Virus record (IMG/VR): IMGVR_UViG_3300017710_002137
Location: 17,209 to 81,208 of that record
Source: a virus
DNA: 64,000 nt
Direction: 5' to 3' (one strand)
A model generated the notes under the pieces. That model did not search any database and was not told the origin of the DNA. It worked only from the letters and a program-made list of their open reading frames with translations. Of this stretch, positions 1 through 9,391 are shown piece after piece (the stretch's first letter is position 1; each line of letters starts with the position of its first letter). The translations under genes were made by a program, and so were the position numbers.

Positions 1-2
1 AA

Positions 3-3000
3 GTACAGGTATTTAAAGAACCCGTATCTGAACCTCCAACTAAACCTGCTCTTAAATTAGATAGAACATCTGCTCAATTAAATATATCAGACCCAAAGGC
101 AATTAGAATAGGATACAAATCAGTAGATGCAGATAAAGTAATCTATACACTTGGAAAAGTTAAAAAAACTATTCCATTAAATGGTACTATTACATTAAGT
201 GGTAAAGACTTTCCAAACGGAGCAGGTACATATACATTATATGTTCAACCTGTATCACGAAGAGGTGGTTCTGGTGATATTGAAAAATGTATAATTACTG
301 CAGAAAGTAAAGCATATTTACCTGGTCCTGATATCACACATATTAATTATCCACAAGTAATTAAAGGACCTGATTTTAAAGGCATTGATGTTGATTTCAA
401 CATATCATGGCAATCGGTAAATACAAACTATATACACATATATCTTGGTAAACCTGTAAGGGAAAACTACTTGGGTAAATTTGAACCACAAGGTGTTGCT
501 CAATTTAATATGAGAAACATTATTAAAAAGGGTAGAAGGTTTGGAGCTTTAAGAAATTCAAGAAATATAATTAATTTTCAATTACTATTAGTTCCATATA
601 ATGAAGAGGGTGATTCAAGAGCAACAGGTAAGTTTGAAACTGTTAACATAACATTTGATAAAGGTGATTTAACTCTTAGAAGAGGAAGAGTAGTTGGTGA
701 CCTTAGAACTTCATTTGTAAAACAATGGAATTCAAAAGGGTTTGATGATTTTACTTCACCATTCTTAACTCACTACTTACACCTTGGTGATGGTAATAAT
801 AAATTGATTGGTACATGGGGAATTGATGAAACAACATTTTCAGATAAGATAACAAATCCTACTACAAATCAAATAGAATATAAAAACATAGAAAAATCTA
901 TTGTTTTAAAACTATATGAACCAATACCTCGAAATGTTGGTACAAATGATAAGATATGGATATCTAAAATACAATCCATACCATTAATTGATACAATAAC
1001 AATTACAGATGATATTGTTAGTCAATGTACACCATTAACGCCAAATTTTAATTTAGATGTTAGTGATGAAATAGGATATCAAATTCTTGATGATTTAATT
1101 TCGAGTGGTTCTGCATCTTCAACTGATGTAATAAGTCAATTTGTATCTTCAAGTGATTTTTCTTTAGAAAATCTTAATATAGAATTCGTAACTCAATCTT
1201 CGGTAGTAAAAGAAGTTGGGACAGGTTTATTATTAGAAAAGGCTGGTATAGAAGATTATAATTGGAAAGAATTTATAAAATACTCATCTGCAGGTGAACG
1301 AGTTGAAAACTTTTACTATAAGATTAAATTATTAGAAAATTATGAAGATAAATATAATACAGTAAATAGTCTTACATCTTCTATAGCAACAAGAAACGAA
1401 GCTAAAAAACTTCAATTTAAAATTGGAGAAGTAAAAAGAGGATTTGATGCATTTGAAAAATTCCTATATAGTAAACCAACTTCTCTTTCATATCCTGGAG
1501 CTGGATTAAACTCAATATCTTCATCAGAAGATTCTTCAACAATTAGTTGGTTTAATGGTATTTTAAATTCTGCGAGAGATTATGATAAATATAATACAGC
1601 AAGATTATCTTTCAATTTACCAAAACATATTAGAGATGATGAAAACAATTCTGATTTTATATTATTCTCAGATATGGTTGGACAACACTTTGATGTTATC
1701 TACACACACATTAAGGCGGTTTCAAAGAGTAATAGAGTTGAAAACAAACATGAATATGGTATAGATGATACAATGTTGTATCATATGTTGGAATCTCTTG
1801 GGTGGAACGCTGATATGGGTGTTCAAGGTCAAGCGTTGTGGGAATATGCATTTGGTAAAGATATAGATGGCAATCAAACCACCACAATGAGTGGTAAGGA
1901 TAGACAACATGAGATTTGGAGAAGATTATTAAATAACTTACCATATCTCTATAAACATAAAGGTACAAAAAGAGCAATCTCTGCGGCTTTAAGTTGTTAT
2001 GGTGTACCTGCTTCCTTATTAACAATAATGGAATTTGGTGGACCAACTGACCCAGATGGAGATACTCCACAAACATTTACTTATCAAGATAGAACAGCAT
2101 CTATTCTACTAAGCGGTTCAGCTGCTATTACAGTTCCATGGAAAAAATTTACATCAGTATTTAGTGATGATTATCCTAACTCTGTTGAGATTAGAATAAA
2201 CACAGAACAAAGACAAGACCAAACAATAATGAGTACTGATGGATGGTCTTTACATATAAATAAAGATACTGGTTCACTTGCATCAATAGAACTAAAAGTA
2301 AGTGGAAGTGATACCATATATTCTTCATCTACGAATCTTGGAGCATTGTATAATGATGAATATACACAAATAGTAGTACAAAAAACAGTAACTGGTTCTA
2401 ATGATGTATTTTATCTATATGCACAAGAGCCGTTTCAAGGTAGAATACGAACAAAATTAAGTTCAAGTTTAGAAATTTCAGGAGTTAGTTCTTGGAAGAG
2501 TGGTAGTGATTTGGTTATTGGTGGTGATAACTTAACTGCATCAATTGATGAATTTAGATTATGGAGAACTCCACTATCTGATTCAAAAATAGATAACCAT
2601 ACACTTTTACCAGATGCTATAGATGGTAACCATGTATCTGCTTCTACAACTGATTTAATATTAAGACATGATTTTGAATATCCAAAAAATAGACATACAA
2701 GTGGAGATGTTAATATAAAAAGTGTATCTATTAATAGAACATATAGTACATCTTCAATTGCATCTAACTTTGAAAATGTTTCATCATATCCATATCAATA
2801 TAAATCATATGATAGAGATGTAACGGCGGTTGTACCATCAACTGGTAACACTGTTGGTAACAAAGTAAGATTTGAAACTCAAACTTTAATTTCTGATTTA
2901 AATTATAAAAGTAGAGCAACTAAAAAATCATTTGACCAATCACCTACCGATTCAAATAGATTAGGATTATTCTTTTCTCCAACAAAGGAGATTAACATGG

Positions 3001-4133
3001 ATATCGTAAAATCATTTGGAAAGTTTAATATTGATGATTATATAGGAGACCCTTCTGATGATTATAAACCTACTTACGCTAAACTAAATCAATTAAGAGG
3101 TTATTATTTCGATAGATATTCTTTAAACATCTATGAATATATTCAACTAATTAGATACATAGACCAATCATTATTTAATATTATTATTTCATTAATACCA
3201 GGAAGAGCTCAAACAAGTCAAGGTTTGTTAATAGAACCCCATATTCTTGAAAGAAGTAAAACACAATGGAAACCATCCACTGCAGTTAAAAAAGATTATA
3301 AATCGGTTATTGATATTACTGATATAGGAGTATCTTCTGATAATAAACAATACTTGACAATAGTATCCGCATCAGACAATACATCATTAAGTGGCGAATC
3401 AAGTGATTTTGTTTCTGTTATTGATACCGATACTTCAAAAGTTTTAGTAGGAACTCATTCAGATTTTTCTGCAACAATTGGTACTGAGGATAATACAACA
3501 TTAAATGGATTTATCACTGCAAACTCAGGTTCTGATATGGCAGGGATTTCATTTACAATAGATAACACAAATTTAGGAGAATCAATACAAGGTGAATTTG
3601 ATTCTGATTCTTTTACTCAAATAGGAACAGATTCGGACTCATTATCAATAGCTGGATTTGGTGTATTTGGTAAAAACGGAAACTCTATCAGAACTAAACT
3701 TGATTCTGATAATAATTATATTCAAGAAAGAATAAAGATTTTCTTACTTAAAAAATCATATCAAGTTGATATACCAGAAAACGTATCAGTAGATGCATCA
3801 CAAGGTAGACAATTTGTATCCACAACCAAATATAAAAAGATTGTAAATATTTTACCATTTACTGGTTCTGATGGAAACGAATCAACAAATCCAACTGTAA
3901 GTGGAGATATCGTGGAGGTTACACCTTTAAATGGTTATTTCCCAACACATTACAGAAATACAGGAGACTTATCTGCTGGATTGGAAAATTCGTTTTATAA
4001 TGGTTCTAAACAAACAAGTGCAACAACTTTAGATGGTGGTTCACCTGTTGTAACGTTTACTACAAATCCGAATACATTAAAAGTTTCTGATAGTGGTAGA
4101 GGAAGTGGAGAACCAATTTTAGAGGTAGATTAA
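3..4133 (+). CDS. Large tail/baseplate-type virion protein, 5' truncated
   Basis: The frame is open from base 3, so the real start lies left of the window; 1376 codons are visible. The TTG at 471 is only an internal codon. Early residues look like fibronectin/Ig-type beta repeats. Around 1650-2040 is a conserved stretch with LLNNLPYLYKHKGTKRAI and CYGVP, which resembles the P2 gpI-like tail domain found in large baseplate proteins. Bases about 2080-2610 encode a LamG/concanavalin-like fold ending in the typical DEFRLWRTPLSDS. The part from about 3000 to 3290 (YIQLIRYIDQSLFNIIISLIP) is alpha/beta and conserved-looking. It stands first in a run of virion genes. Baseplate or tail attachment is inferred; the exact T4 equivalent is not clear. 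Confidence 0.75.
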   Translation, partial: VQVFKEPVSEPPTKPALKLDRTSAQLNISDPKAIRIGYKSVDADKVIYTLGKVKKTIPLNGTITLSGKDFPNGAGTYTLYVQPVSRRGGSGDIEKCIITAESKAYLPGPDITHINYPQVIKGPDFKGIDVDFNISWQSVNTNYIHIYLGKPVRENYLGKFEPQGVAQFNMRNIIKKGRRFGALRNSRNIINFQLLLVPYNEEGDSRATGKFETVNITFDKGDLTLRRGRVVGDLRTSFVKQWNSKGFDDFTSPFLTHYLHLGDGNNKLIGTWGIDETTFSDKITNPTTNQIEYKNIEKSIVLKLYEPIPRNVGTNDKIWISKIQSIPLIDTITITDDIVSQCTPLTPNFNLDVSDEIGYQILDDLISSGSASSTDVISQFVSSSDFSLENLNIEFVTQSSVVKEVGTGLLLEKAGIEDYNWKEFIKYSSAGERVENFYYKIKLLENYEDKYNTVNSLTSSIATRNEAKKLQFKIGEVKRGFDAFEKFLYSKPTSLSYPGAGLNSISSSEDSSTISWFNGILNSARDYDKYNTARLSFNLPKHIRDDENNSDFILFSDMVGQHFDVIYTHIKAVSKSNRVENKHEYGIDDTMLYHMLESLGWNADMGVQGQALWEYAFGKDIDGNQTTTMSGKDRQHEIWRRLLNNLPYLYKHKGTKRAISAALSCYGVPASLLTIMEFGGPTDPDGDTPQTFTYQDRTASILLSGSAAITVPWKKFTSVFSDDYPNSVEIRINTEQRQDQTIMSTDGWSLHINKDTGSLASIELKVSGSDTIYSSSTNLGALYNDEYTQIVVQKTVTGSNDVFYLYAQEPFQGRIRTKLSSSLEISGVSSWKSGSDLVIGGDNLTASIDEFRLWRTPLSDSKIDNHTLLPDAIDGNHVSASTTDLILRHDFEYPKNRHTSGDVNIKSVSINRTYSTSSIASNFENVSSYPYQYKSYDRDVTAVVPSTGNTVGNKVRFETQTLISDLNYKSRATKKSFDQSPTDSNRLGLFFSPTKEINMDIVKSFGKFNIDDYIGDPSDDYKPTYAKLNQLRGYYFDRYSLNIYEYIQLIRYIDQSLFNIIISLIPGRAQTSQGLLIEPHILERSKTQWKPSTAVKKDYKSVIDITDIGVSSDNKQYLTIVSASDNTSLSGESSDFVSVIDTDTSKVLVGTHSDFSATIGTEDNTTLNGFITANSGSDMAGISFTIDNTNLGESIQGEFDSDSFTQIGTDSDSLSIAGFGVFGKNGNSIRTKLDSDNNYIQERIKIFLLKKSYQVDIPENVSVDASQGRQFVSTTKYKKIVNILPFTGSDGNESTNPTVSGDIVEVTPLNGYFPTHYRNTGDLSAGLENSFYNGSKQTSATTLDGGSPVVTFTTNPNTLKVSDSGRGSGEPILEVD

Positions 4134-4153
4134 ACGATTTTATGATTTACTTA

Positions 4154-4161
4154 TATTTATA
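4154..4161 (+). promoter_or_regulatory. Putative late-type element TATTTATA
   Basis: TATTTATA within an extended TATATTTATATAT, 35 bases before the start of the next virion gene. The same element precedes most virion operons in this window. It is a T4-late-like, -10-only candidate; T4 itself uses TATAAATA. Function is inferred from recurrence only. Confidence 0.4.
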
Positions 4162-4195
4162 TATTGAATAACATTAACAAAGGAATTTTTAAATT

Positions 4196-4849
4196 ATGGC
4201 TTATTTAAATAACACCGAAATCACAGTAGATGCGATTCTCACTAAGAAGGGTAGAGAGAAATTAGCAGCTGGAGATGGTTTAAACATCACAAAGTTCGCT
4301 TTGGGTGATGATGAAATTGATTACACCCTTTACGAACCAGCACACCCAAAGGGAAGTGCTTATTATGATGCGGCAATTAAAGCAATTCCGATTACTGAAG
4401 CTTCACCCGATGAAACTCAAGTATTAAGACATAAATTAGTTACTTTACCAAAAGGTACAACTAAGATACCTAAAGTTGAATTTGGTATCCCTTCTATAAG
4501 AGTTTCACCATCATCTGGTCAAGTAACTCTTTCACCAACTACATCACCAAGTGGTAACACACAACAAGGATATACAGTAATACTTGCTAATAAAAACGCA
4601 GGTTCTATTGTTGGTAGTGGTTTAGCAGCAGGAGCAGCAACTACTCCATCATTCTTAGGAGATGAAATTACACAAACAGCAGCAATTGAAACTGGATTAA
4701 CATTTACGTTTATTCCAAATCCAAGTCTGTTAAGAGCGTTAACAACAACTATAACGGTTTATGGAAACGAAACAGGTGGTTCACAAACTATTCCTGTTAC
4801 AATTACTGACCCAAGAAGAAGCTTAGGTACACCTATTAGACGACTCTAA
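4196..4849 (+). CDS. Virion structural protein, tail-associated
   Basis: A 217-residue protein opening with MAYLNNTEITVDAILTKKGR and then KFALGDDEIDYTLY, a pattern I associate with structural proteins of T4-like marine phages. The second half (from about residue 100) is rich in Thr, Ser and Gly with predicted beta strands, as expected for a tail or fibre component. There is no signal peptide or enzyme motif. It has its own upstream TATTTATA element and a weak AAAGG ribosome site. It sits between a baseplate-type giant and two related structural proteins, so a tail role is likely, but the specific part is unknown. Confidence 0.6.
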   Translation: MAYLNNTEITVDAILTKKGREKLAAGDGLNITKFALGDDEIDYTLYEPAHPKGSAYYDAAIKAIPITEASPDETQVLRHKLVTLPKGTTKIPKVEFGIPSIRVSPSSGQVTLSPTTSPSGNTQQGYTVILANKNAGSIVGSGLAAGAATTPSFLGDEITQTAAIETGLTFTFIPNPSLLRALTTTITVYGNETGGSQTIPVTITDPRRSLGTPIRRL

Positions 4850-4885
4850 TGGATAAAAAATTAAAGTAAAAAAGGAAAATAAAAA

Positions 4886-6115
4886 ATGGCACAAATAGCA
4901 GGACAAGCTGGAGTAAATTTAACAACTGAGTTATCAACGTATTTAGCTGATAATCAAGGTACTCTTACTTCAGAACAATTATCATCAATCATTAATCAGT
5001 ATTTAACTGGTGGTGATAAATTAGGTGCAAGTGGGGGAGCAATCGCTCAAGGCATCTATAAACGATTTGGTGAATTTGACCAAATAACAGGTAAAGTTGA
5101 AGTTGTCACGACTGGATTGTGGAGTGGAGATACTGGAAGTTTATCAACTTTCTTTACTTCATCAACACAAGTTTCTCAGGCAAGTTCAAACTACTATCTA
5201 AATGTATATAATACTGACCCAGCAAGTGATACATCAGCCGCTGTACAATACGCAGTTGCATATGGACACAGAACTGGTCAAGGTTCTATATCATTAGCAA
5301 ATTCAGATTCATCAACTTTAGCAAGTAAAGCAACTTATGCTCAATATCGTTCAATATTATTGGATAATGATGATACTCAATTCACATTTGTATCTTCATC
5401 AGCAGCTGGAACACATGACTCAGATAGTATCTATGTAATCAATGTAGCTCGTGCCCGTTACAAAGAGAAAATGGATGCTGGAAACTGGTCATTGAAAATT
5501 AGTGGTTCTAATGGAATCTCTACATTGATTGATGATAGTGGAAAGAAATTCTCAGATACAGTTGGTAAAGCTGGTAGAGTATTTGATGTTGCAAGTGGTT
5601 CATTAAATTTAGGAACTGAAAATGAAGCAACAGTTAATACAACAACCGCTTCAAATGGACAAGGATTGGGTAAATTCTATCCTGACCAAGGTTTAGTAAT
5701 TCTTAATCCAACTGCGATTCATAATTTAATCGGAACTTCAATAGATAAGGATAATGATAAAGGAGCTTCCATTTCTACATCTGTAGCTACAGAAGGTAAA
5801 AATCATTTCTTATTACACAACGCTATTGTAGGTGGGGGAGATTTTGAAGCAAGAAGAACAGAAAATGTTTCTACATCACATTACTTTGTAAGAGCAACAA
5901 ATAGAGAATTTAACTTCTCTAACAACCCAACGTTTGTAACTGGTTCAGATGGTTCATTTGCAGAATCAAGTTTTGAAACTGACCCAAGAACCTTTATCAG
6001 TACAATTGGTTTATATAATGATTCAAACGAGATACTGGCAGTTGCTAAAACATCACAACCAATTCCTAAATCATTTGATAAAGAAGTATTAATCAAAGTA
6101 AAACTTGACTTTTAA
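4886..6115 (+). CDS. Virion structural protein, paralogue A
   Basis: 409 residues, Ser/Thr/Gly rich, no enzymatic motif. The last roughly 80 residues (REFNFSNNPTF, then TFISTIGLYNDSNEILAVAK and a KxxxDF end) match the C-terminus of the next gene (EFNFSQNPSAV, PFITTIALYDDDGDMVAVAK), so the two are paralogues sharing a C-terminal domain. It is followed by a strong terminator, which ends this transcription unit. The location after tail proteins points to a tail, neck or fibre-attachment protein. Which one cannot be told from sequence alone. Confidence 0.6.
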   Translation: MAQIAGQAGVNLTTELSTYLADNQGTLTSEQLSSIINQYLTGGDKLGASGGAIAQGIYKRFGEFDQITGKVEVVTTGLWSGDTGSLSTFFTSSTQVSQASSNYYLNVYNTDPASDTSAAVQYAVAYGHRTGQGSISLANSDSSTLASKATYAQYRSILLDNDDTQFTFVSSSAAGTHDSDSIYVINVARARYKEKMDAGNWSLKISGSNGISTLIDDSGKKFSDTVGKAGRVFDVASGSLNLGTENEATVNTTTASNGQGLGKFYPDQGLVILNPTAIHNLIGTSIDKDNDKGASISTSVATEGKNHFLLHNAIVGGGDFEARRTENVSTSHYFVRATNREFNFSNNPTFVTGSDGSFAESSFETDPRTFISTIGLYNDSNEILAVAKTSQPIPKSFDKEVLIKVKLDF

Positions 6116-6167
6116 TAAATAACACAGAACACTTAAGGTTGCAAACTTAAAGGTTCACGAAAAACTT

Positions 6168-6187
6168 AAAGAATGATATCGTTCTTT
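6168..6187 (+). other. Near-palindromic hairpin before terminator
   Basis: AAAGAATG - ATAT - CGTTCTTT forms an 8-pair stem (one U-G wobble) with a 4-base loop, ending three bases before the terminator stem. It may protect the 3' end of the upstream mRNA or simply extend the terminator. Confidence 0.5.
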
Positions 6188-6190
6188 ATA

Positions 6191-6213
6191 CCCCACCGAA
6201 AGTGGGGTTTTTT
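6191..6213 (+). terminator. Rho-independent terminator
   Basis: CCCCAC, loop CGAAA, GTGGGG, then six T. A GC-rich stem in very AT-rich surroundings followed at once by a T run is a textbook intrinsic terminator. It separates the two paralogous structural genes. Confidence 0.93.
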
Positions 6214-6222
6214 GTTTCACTA

Positions 6223-6230
6223 TATTTATA
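6223..6230 (+). promoter_or_regulatory. Putative late-type element TATTTATA
   Basis: TATTTATA directly after the terminator and 18 bases before the next start. The ribosome site AAAGGAG begins only one base after it. If this is a -10 box, transcription would have to begin inside or just before the ribosome site, which is awkward for a standard promoter reading. Confidence 0.4.
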
Positions 6231-6248
6231 TAAAGGAGTATTGAATCT

Positions 6249-7382
6249 ATGATAAAAAATATACCAAAAACGGCAGTTTGGAAAAAGAGTTTTCCTGTTT
6301 ATAAACAATTTACTGTTTCTAATTCGGACTATGAAGTAATATCTGGTTCTTTAGAAACAGGAAGTTTTGAAACAGGTTCTTTCAACAAGCAGGGTAATGT
6401 ATATACTCATCCATTAATTAAATCGATTATACATAAGTACTATGGTGACCATAGTAATCCATTTACAATGTATGGGGTTGTAAGTGATATTGGTAATTTT
6501 AGAAACGAAAGACAAACTGGTTCTAACGCATATGTTATATCAATTGACCAAGAAAAATATGGTGAAGGTATAAAAAAGAACTCATTACTACTAACTGACC
6601 ATGGAAATACGATTGTATATTCAGATGATGGTAGTGGTAATATAGTTTCACAATATCCAAACTACACAATTAATAGTATAGATTTTCAAACAGGTGACAT
6701 TACTATAACAGATACCGATAATGAAATATTTACAGGAAGTATTGCAAACTTTGATGTTGAGAGTGGTGTAGCTATTTTAACATTTGGTATTGATACTGAT
6801 TCTGTTGATGTAATGGTATTGGATTTTTCAGAAAATAGACTACAAACTTCTGTAGCTTTAGATTTTGATGAATTAGAGATTGATGAAGCTAGATACGGAA
6901 ACGTATTTTATGCAGATGGTACAGTAATATTGTGGGATAATCCAATTACAAATTATACTGCACAATATAGAAGTACTAAAACTATTCACGAAACAGAAGT
7001 TCTTGTACAAGTTAAAGCGGGTGAATTTAATTTTTCACAAAACCCTTCTGCTGTAGATGTTACTTTATTTAAAACTCCATATGAATTTGATATATCACAA
7101 CCATCAATACATAGAAGAGCACACAAACGAAAAATAAAAGAAATTTTAGATATATCAAGAAAAGAAGAATATTATGGAACTGTTGGAACATCGACAGGAA
7201 GTTGGGATGATTATGATAAATACAGACAAACAGACCCAACAGGTTCATATTTAGCACCATTTATTACAACCATTGCATTATACGATGATGATGGAGATAT
7301 GGTTGCAGTTGCAAAATTACCAACACCAATTAAAAATTTACCAGATATGGATATGAACTTTATTGTTCGTTTCGATACTTAA
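6249..7382 (+). CDS. Virion structural protein, paralogue B
   Basis: 377 residues with a beta-rich composition and repeated SGSLETGSFETGSF-type segments near the N-terminus. The C-terminal 60-80 residues share a domain with the preceding structural protein (EFNFSQNP and TTIALYDDDGDMVAVAKLPTPI). The start is supported by AAAGGAG ten bases upstream. It lies after the terminator with its own TATTTATA element, so it can be expressed separately from its paralogue. A tail or neck component is the best guess. The shared C-terminus may be the docking part and the divergent N-terminus the specific part. Confidence 0.6.
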   Translation: MIKNIPKTAVWKKSFPVYKQFTVSNSDYEVISGSLETGSFETGSFNKQGNVYTHPLIKSIIHKYYGDHSNPFTMYGVVSDIGNFRNERQTGSNAYVISIDQEKYGEGIKKNSLLLTDHGNTIVYSDDGSGNIVSQYPNYTINSIDFQTGDITITDTDNEIFTGSIANFDVESGVAILTFGIDTDSVDVMVLDFSENRLQTSVALDFDELEIDEARYGNVFYADGTVILWDNPITNYTAQYRSTKTIHETEVLVQVKAGEFNFSQNPSAVDVTLFKTPYEFDISQPSIHRRAHKRKIKEILDISRKEEYYGTVGTSTGSWDDYDKYRQTDPTGSYLAPFITTIALYDDDGDMVAVAKLPTPIKNLPDMDMNFIVRFDT

Positions 7383-7386
7383 TTAA

Positions 7387-7394
7387 TATTTATA
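7387..7394 (+). promoter_or_regulatory. Putative late-type element TATTTATA
   Basis: TATTTATA 22 bases before the start of a 60-codon gene, with AAAGGAG lying between them (7401-7407). Same element as upstream of other virion genes. Confidence 0.4.
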
Positions 7395-7416
7395 TAATAC
7401 AAAGGAGATACTTATT

Positions 7417-7599
7417 ATGGCATCAATTGAAGAACTTTACAACAAATCTGAATTCGCAAAATTTCCACAAGGAAAAGATAAAGATAAAACACCTATCGAA
7501 TTAGATGGTGGAAAAGATTTAAGAAACGAAGAGAATCTAGCAAAAGCTAGAGGTGGAAAACTGAACTTGAAAAAGTATTCAGAATCAGTTACACGCTAA
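7417..7599 (+). CDS. Small basic/acidic protein, unknown
   Basis: 60 residues, highly charged (Lys, Asp, Glu), with no membrane segment and no recognisable domain. A strong AAAGGAG ribosome site nine bases upstream and an upstream TATTTATA element make it a likely real, well expressed late gene. It ends the first virion block; the next gene belongs to a different functional group. It may be a minor virion or assembly protein. I do not recognise the family. Confidence 0.6.
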   Translation: MASIEELYNKSEFAKFPQGKDKDKTPIELDGGKDLRNEENLAKARGGKLNLKKYSESVTR

Positions 7600-7609
7600 A
7601 TCTATAATT

Positions 7610-8182
7610 TTGGGTTTACTTATTAATACCCATCATAAATGGGCTTTTGTTCATATTCCAAAAACAGGAGGCACAAGTTTGTCAAAAGTTTTGGCAAACA
7701 TTCCAAATACTGCAAATCCTGCTGGTCACGATTCTCTAAGAATATTAGAGACTAACTTATCGGAATATTTTAAATTTACTCTTGTAAGAAATCCTTTTAC
7801 AAGAATAGCATCAGCATACTTTCATGAAATTAGAAAAACAGGATATATGACTTTTGAATCTTTTTTAAAAAATTCGAATGAATATGATTTATGGTTTTTA
7901 AATCAAACTTATTATACACATGAAGGATGTACAAACGATAAACACATGAATTATATTGGTAGATATGAAAACTACTCAAATGATGTTGAATACTTATTTA
8001 ATAAAATAGGTATAGATTCAAATATTCCTCATTTAAATCGTAATCCAATTTACGATAAACATCCAAACTTAGACCAACACAAATATTACAAGCATTTATA
8101 TTCTGAGAAGTGGATGAAGGATTGGGTACGAGAGAGGTATTATAATGATTTCAAAATTTTTAACTATGGGATGGACATATAA
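7610..8182 (+). CDS. Sulfotransferase family protein
   Basis: 190 residues. HIPKTGGTS at residues 15-23 is the 5'-phosphosulfate loop of PAPS-dependent sulfotransferases, and LVRNPFTRIASAY at 59-70 is the 3'-phosphate site. The length fits short Sulfotransfer_2-type proteins. It would move sulfate from PAPS to a hydroxyl, probably on a sugar, given the glycosyltransferase and SGNH genes that follow. The start is a TTG, chosen because the phosphosulfate loop normally lies 10-20 residues from the N-terminus and no ATG is available. A TAATTTTG resembling a Bacteroidota -7 box overlaps this start, but no -33 box is in place. The next gene overlaps its 3' end. Confidence 0.8.
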   Translation: MGLLINTHHKWAFVHIPKTGGTSLSKVLANIPNTANPAGHDSLRILETNLSEYFKFTLVRNPFTRIASAYFHEIRKTGYMTFESFLKNSNEYDLWFLNQTYYTHEGCTNDKHMNYIGRYENYSNDVEYLFNKIGIDSNIPHLNRNPIYDKHPNLDQHKYYKHLYSEKWMKDWVRERYYNDFKIFNYGMDI

Positions 8183-8612
8183 CGGAAAATGTATAACAGA
8201 AATATCAGATATGCCAGAAGGTACTATCGGATTCATATACAAAATTACAAATGGACAAACAGGTCAATATTATATAGGAAAAAAATCTCTATATTCACAT
8301 AGAACTTTACCACCACTAAAGGGTTACAAAAGAAAAAGAAAAGTAGTGAAAGAATCTAAGTGGCAAGATTATCGTTCATCTAATGCAAATGTACAACTTT
8401 GGTTTAGTGAAAATGATAAAGCTTTGAATGAAGATAGAAGAAAAGATATTAATGATAGATTAGAATTAAGGATTCTTAGATTCTGTAAAGGTAAAAAATC
8501 CTTAACCTATTATGAACTACAAGAACAATTCTCACATAATGTACTTGCAGACGAGTTATCTCTAAATGATAACTTATTAGGAAAGTTTTTTAGAAAAGAC
8601 TTGGAAAATTAA
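8145..8612 (+). CDS. GIY-YIG nuclease domain protein
   Basis: 155 residues. GFIYKI at 29-34 and YYIG at 42-45 form the GIY-YIG signature, followed by a basic stretch (GYKRKRKVVKESKW) and WQDYRSSN, as in phage GIY-YIG proteins. This family cuts DNA; phage members include homing endonucleases and repair nucleases. AGAGAGG seven bases before ATG 8145 supports this start, giving a 38-base overlap with the sulfotransferase; an in-frame ATG at 8166 is the alternative. It sits inside a block of carbohydrate genes, which is where a mobile endonuclease would help the block spread. Whether it homes is not shown. Confidence 0.72.
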   Translation: MISKFLTMGWTYNGKCITEISDMPEGTIGFIYKITNGQTGQYYIGKKSLYSHRTLPPLKGYKRKRKVVKESKWQDYRSSNANVQLWFSENDKALNEDRRKDINDRLELRILRFCKGKKSLTYYELQEQFSHNVLADELSLNDNLLGKFFRKDLEN

Positions 8613-8631
8613 AATATTTTTTGTATATTTG
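8600..8631 (+). promoter_or_regulatory. Bacteroidota-type promoter (-33 CTTG, -7 TATATTTG)
   Basis: CTTG at 8600-8603, 20-base gap, TATATTTG at 8624-8631. This fits the Bacteroidota primary sigma consensus (TTTG, 19-21 bases, TAnnTTTG). From the second base it matches the 11178-11209 site at 26 of 31 positions. The -7 box ends four bases before the next ATG, so a transcript from it may be leaderless. Confidence 0.7.
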
Positions 8632-8635
8632 ATAT

Positions 8636-9391
8636 ATGGGTAAGAATACTTTAGTTGTAATGGGATGCTCTATGACAGAAGGTCAAGGATGTTGGGGTGA
8701 TTTTAATAAACACATCACAAAAGTTGATGATATCTTAAAACTAAGGAAAAAATATATTAATAGATTTTACGAATTTGGTTGGCCAAATATTGTAGCTAAA
8801 GAACTTGGATTTGATAAAGTAATAAATTTAGGTAAAATAGGAAGTTCAACATCAGGTCAACTAAAGTTTTTTAAAGAACAGAATTTTGGTAATGATAATG
8901 TATATATTATATGGATGTTAACTGAGCCAATTCGGTTTTCTTTTTATAAAAAAGGAAAAATAAAAAACATTCATCCAGCTAAAGGAACACCTATTGGAAA
9001 TTCCTATATAGATTTTGTAGATGATATAACATTAGATTCGTGTCTTGAACAATTATTTTACATTAAGTGTATGAGAGATATTTCTAAATTGAATAACTAT
9101 AATTTATTAATTACACATTGGAACTCTGCATCTAAACACACTCAATCATTAGATGATGTTACTGATAACTATTTACACAAAGTTCCAACAACTATATTAC
9201 CATCTAATAGAAAATTTATTTCAAATGTATGTGGTCATCCTAATGAATTGGGATATGATTGGATGGCAAAAACTATATTAAAAGAAATTAAAAATAATAA
9301 TAAAAATTTTATCATATCTGATAAAAAAGATAAATTAGAATATATTGCACCTGAACACAAATCATATACTATAAATAAAGAATTACTATAA
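8636..9391 (+). CDS. SGNH/GDSL-like hydrolase
   Basis: 251 residues. GCSMTEGQG near residue 10 is a GDSL-type block I with Ser12 as the likely nucleophile. NLGKIGSS resembles block II. GHPNELGYDW (His201) resembles the block V HPN-GY motif. The Asp normally three residues before that His is not there. SGNH enzymes remove or transfer acyl groups on sugars and lipids. It lies directly behind a host-type promoter whose -7 box almost touches the ATG, and no ribosome site is visible. Neighbours are a sulfotransferase and a 2OG oxygenase, which suggests glycan decoration. The substrate is unknown. Confidence 0.65.
   Translation: MGKNTLVVMGCSMTEGQGCWGDFNKHITKVDDILKLRKKYINRFYEFGWPNIVAKELGFDKVINLGKIGSSTSGQLKFFKEQNFGNDNVYIIWMLTEPIRFSFYKKGKIKNIHPAKGTPIGNSYIDFVDDITLDSCLEQLFYIKCMRDISKLNNYNLLITHWNSASKHTQSLDDVTDNYLHKVPTTILPSNRKFISNVCGHPNELGYDWMAKTILKEIKNNNKNFIISDKKDKLEYIAPEHKSYTINKELL

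Noticed and set aside
471-4133. TTG at 471 as the true start of the first protein
   Set aside because: The same frame is open without a stop to the left edge and encodes plausible beta-repeat protein.
7605-7612. TAATTTTG as a promoter for the sulfotransferase
   Set aside because: It fits TAnnTTTG but has no TTTG at the right distance and overlaps the TTG start codon.
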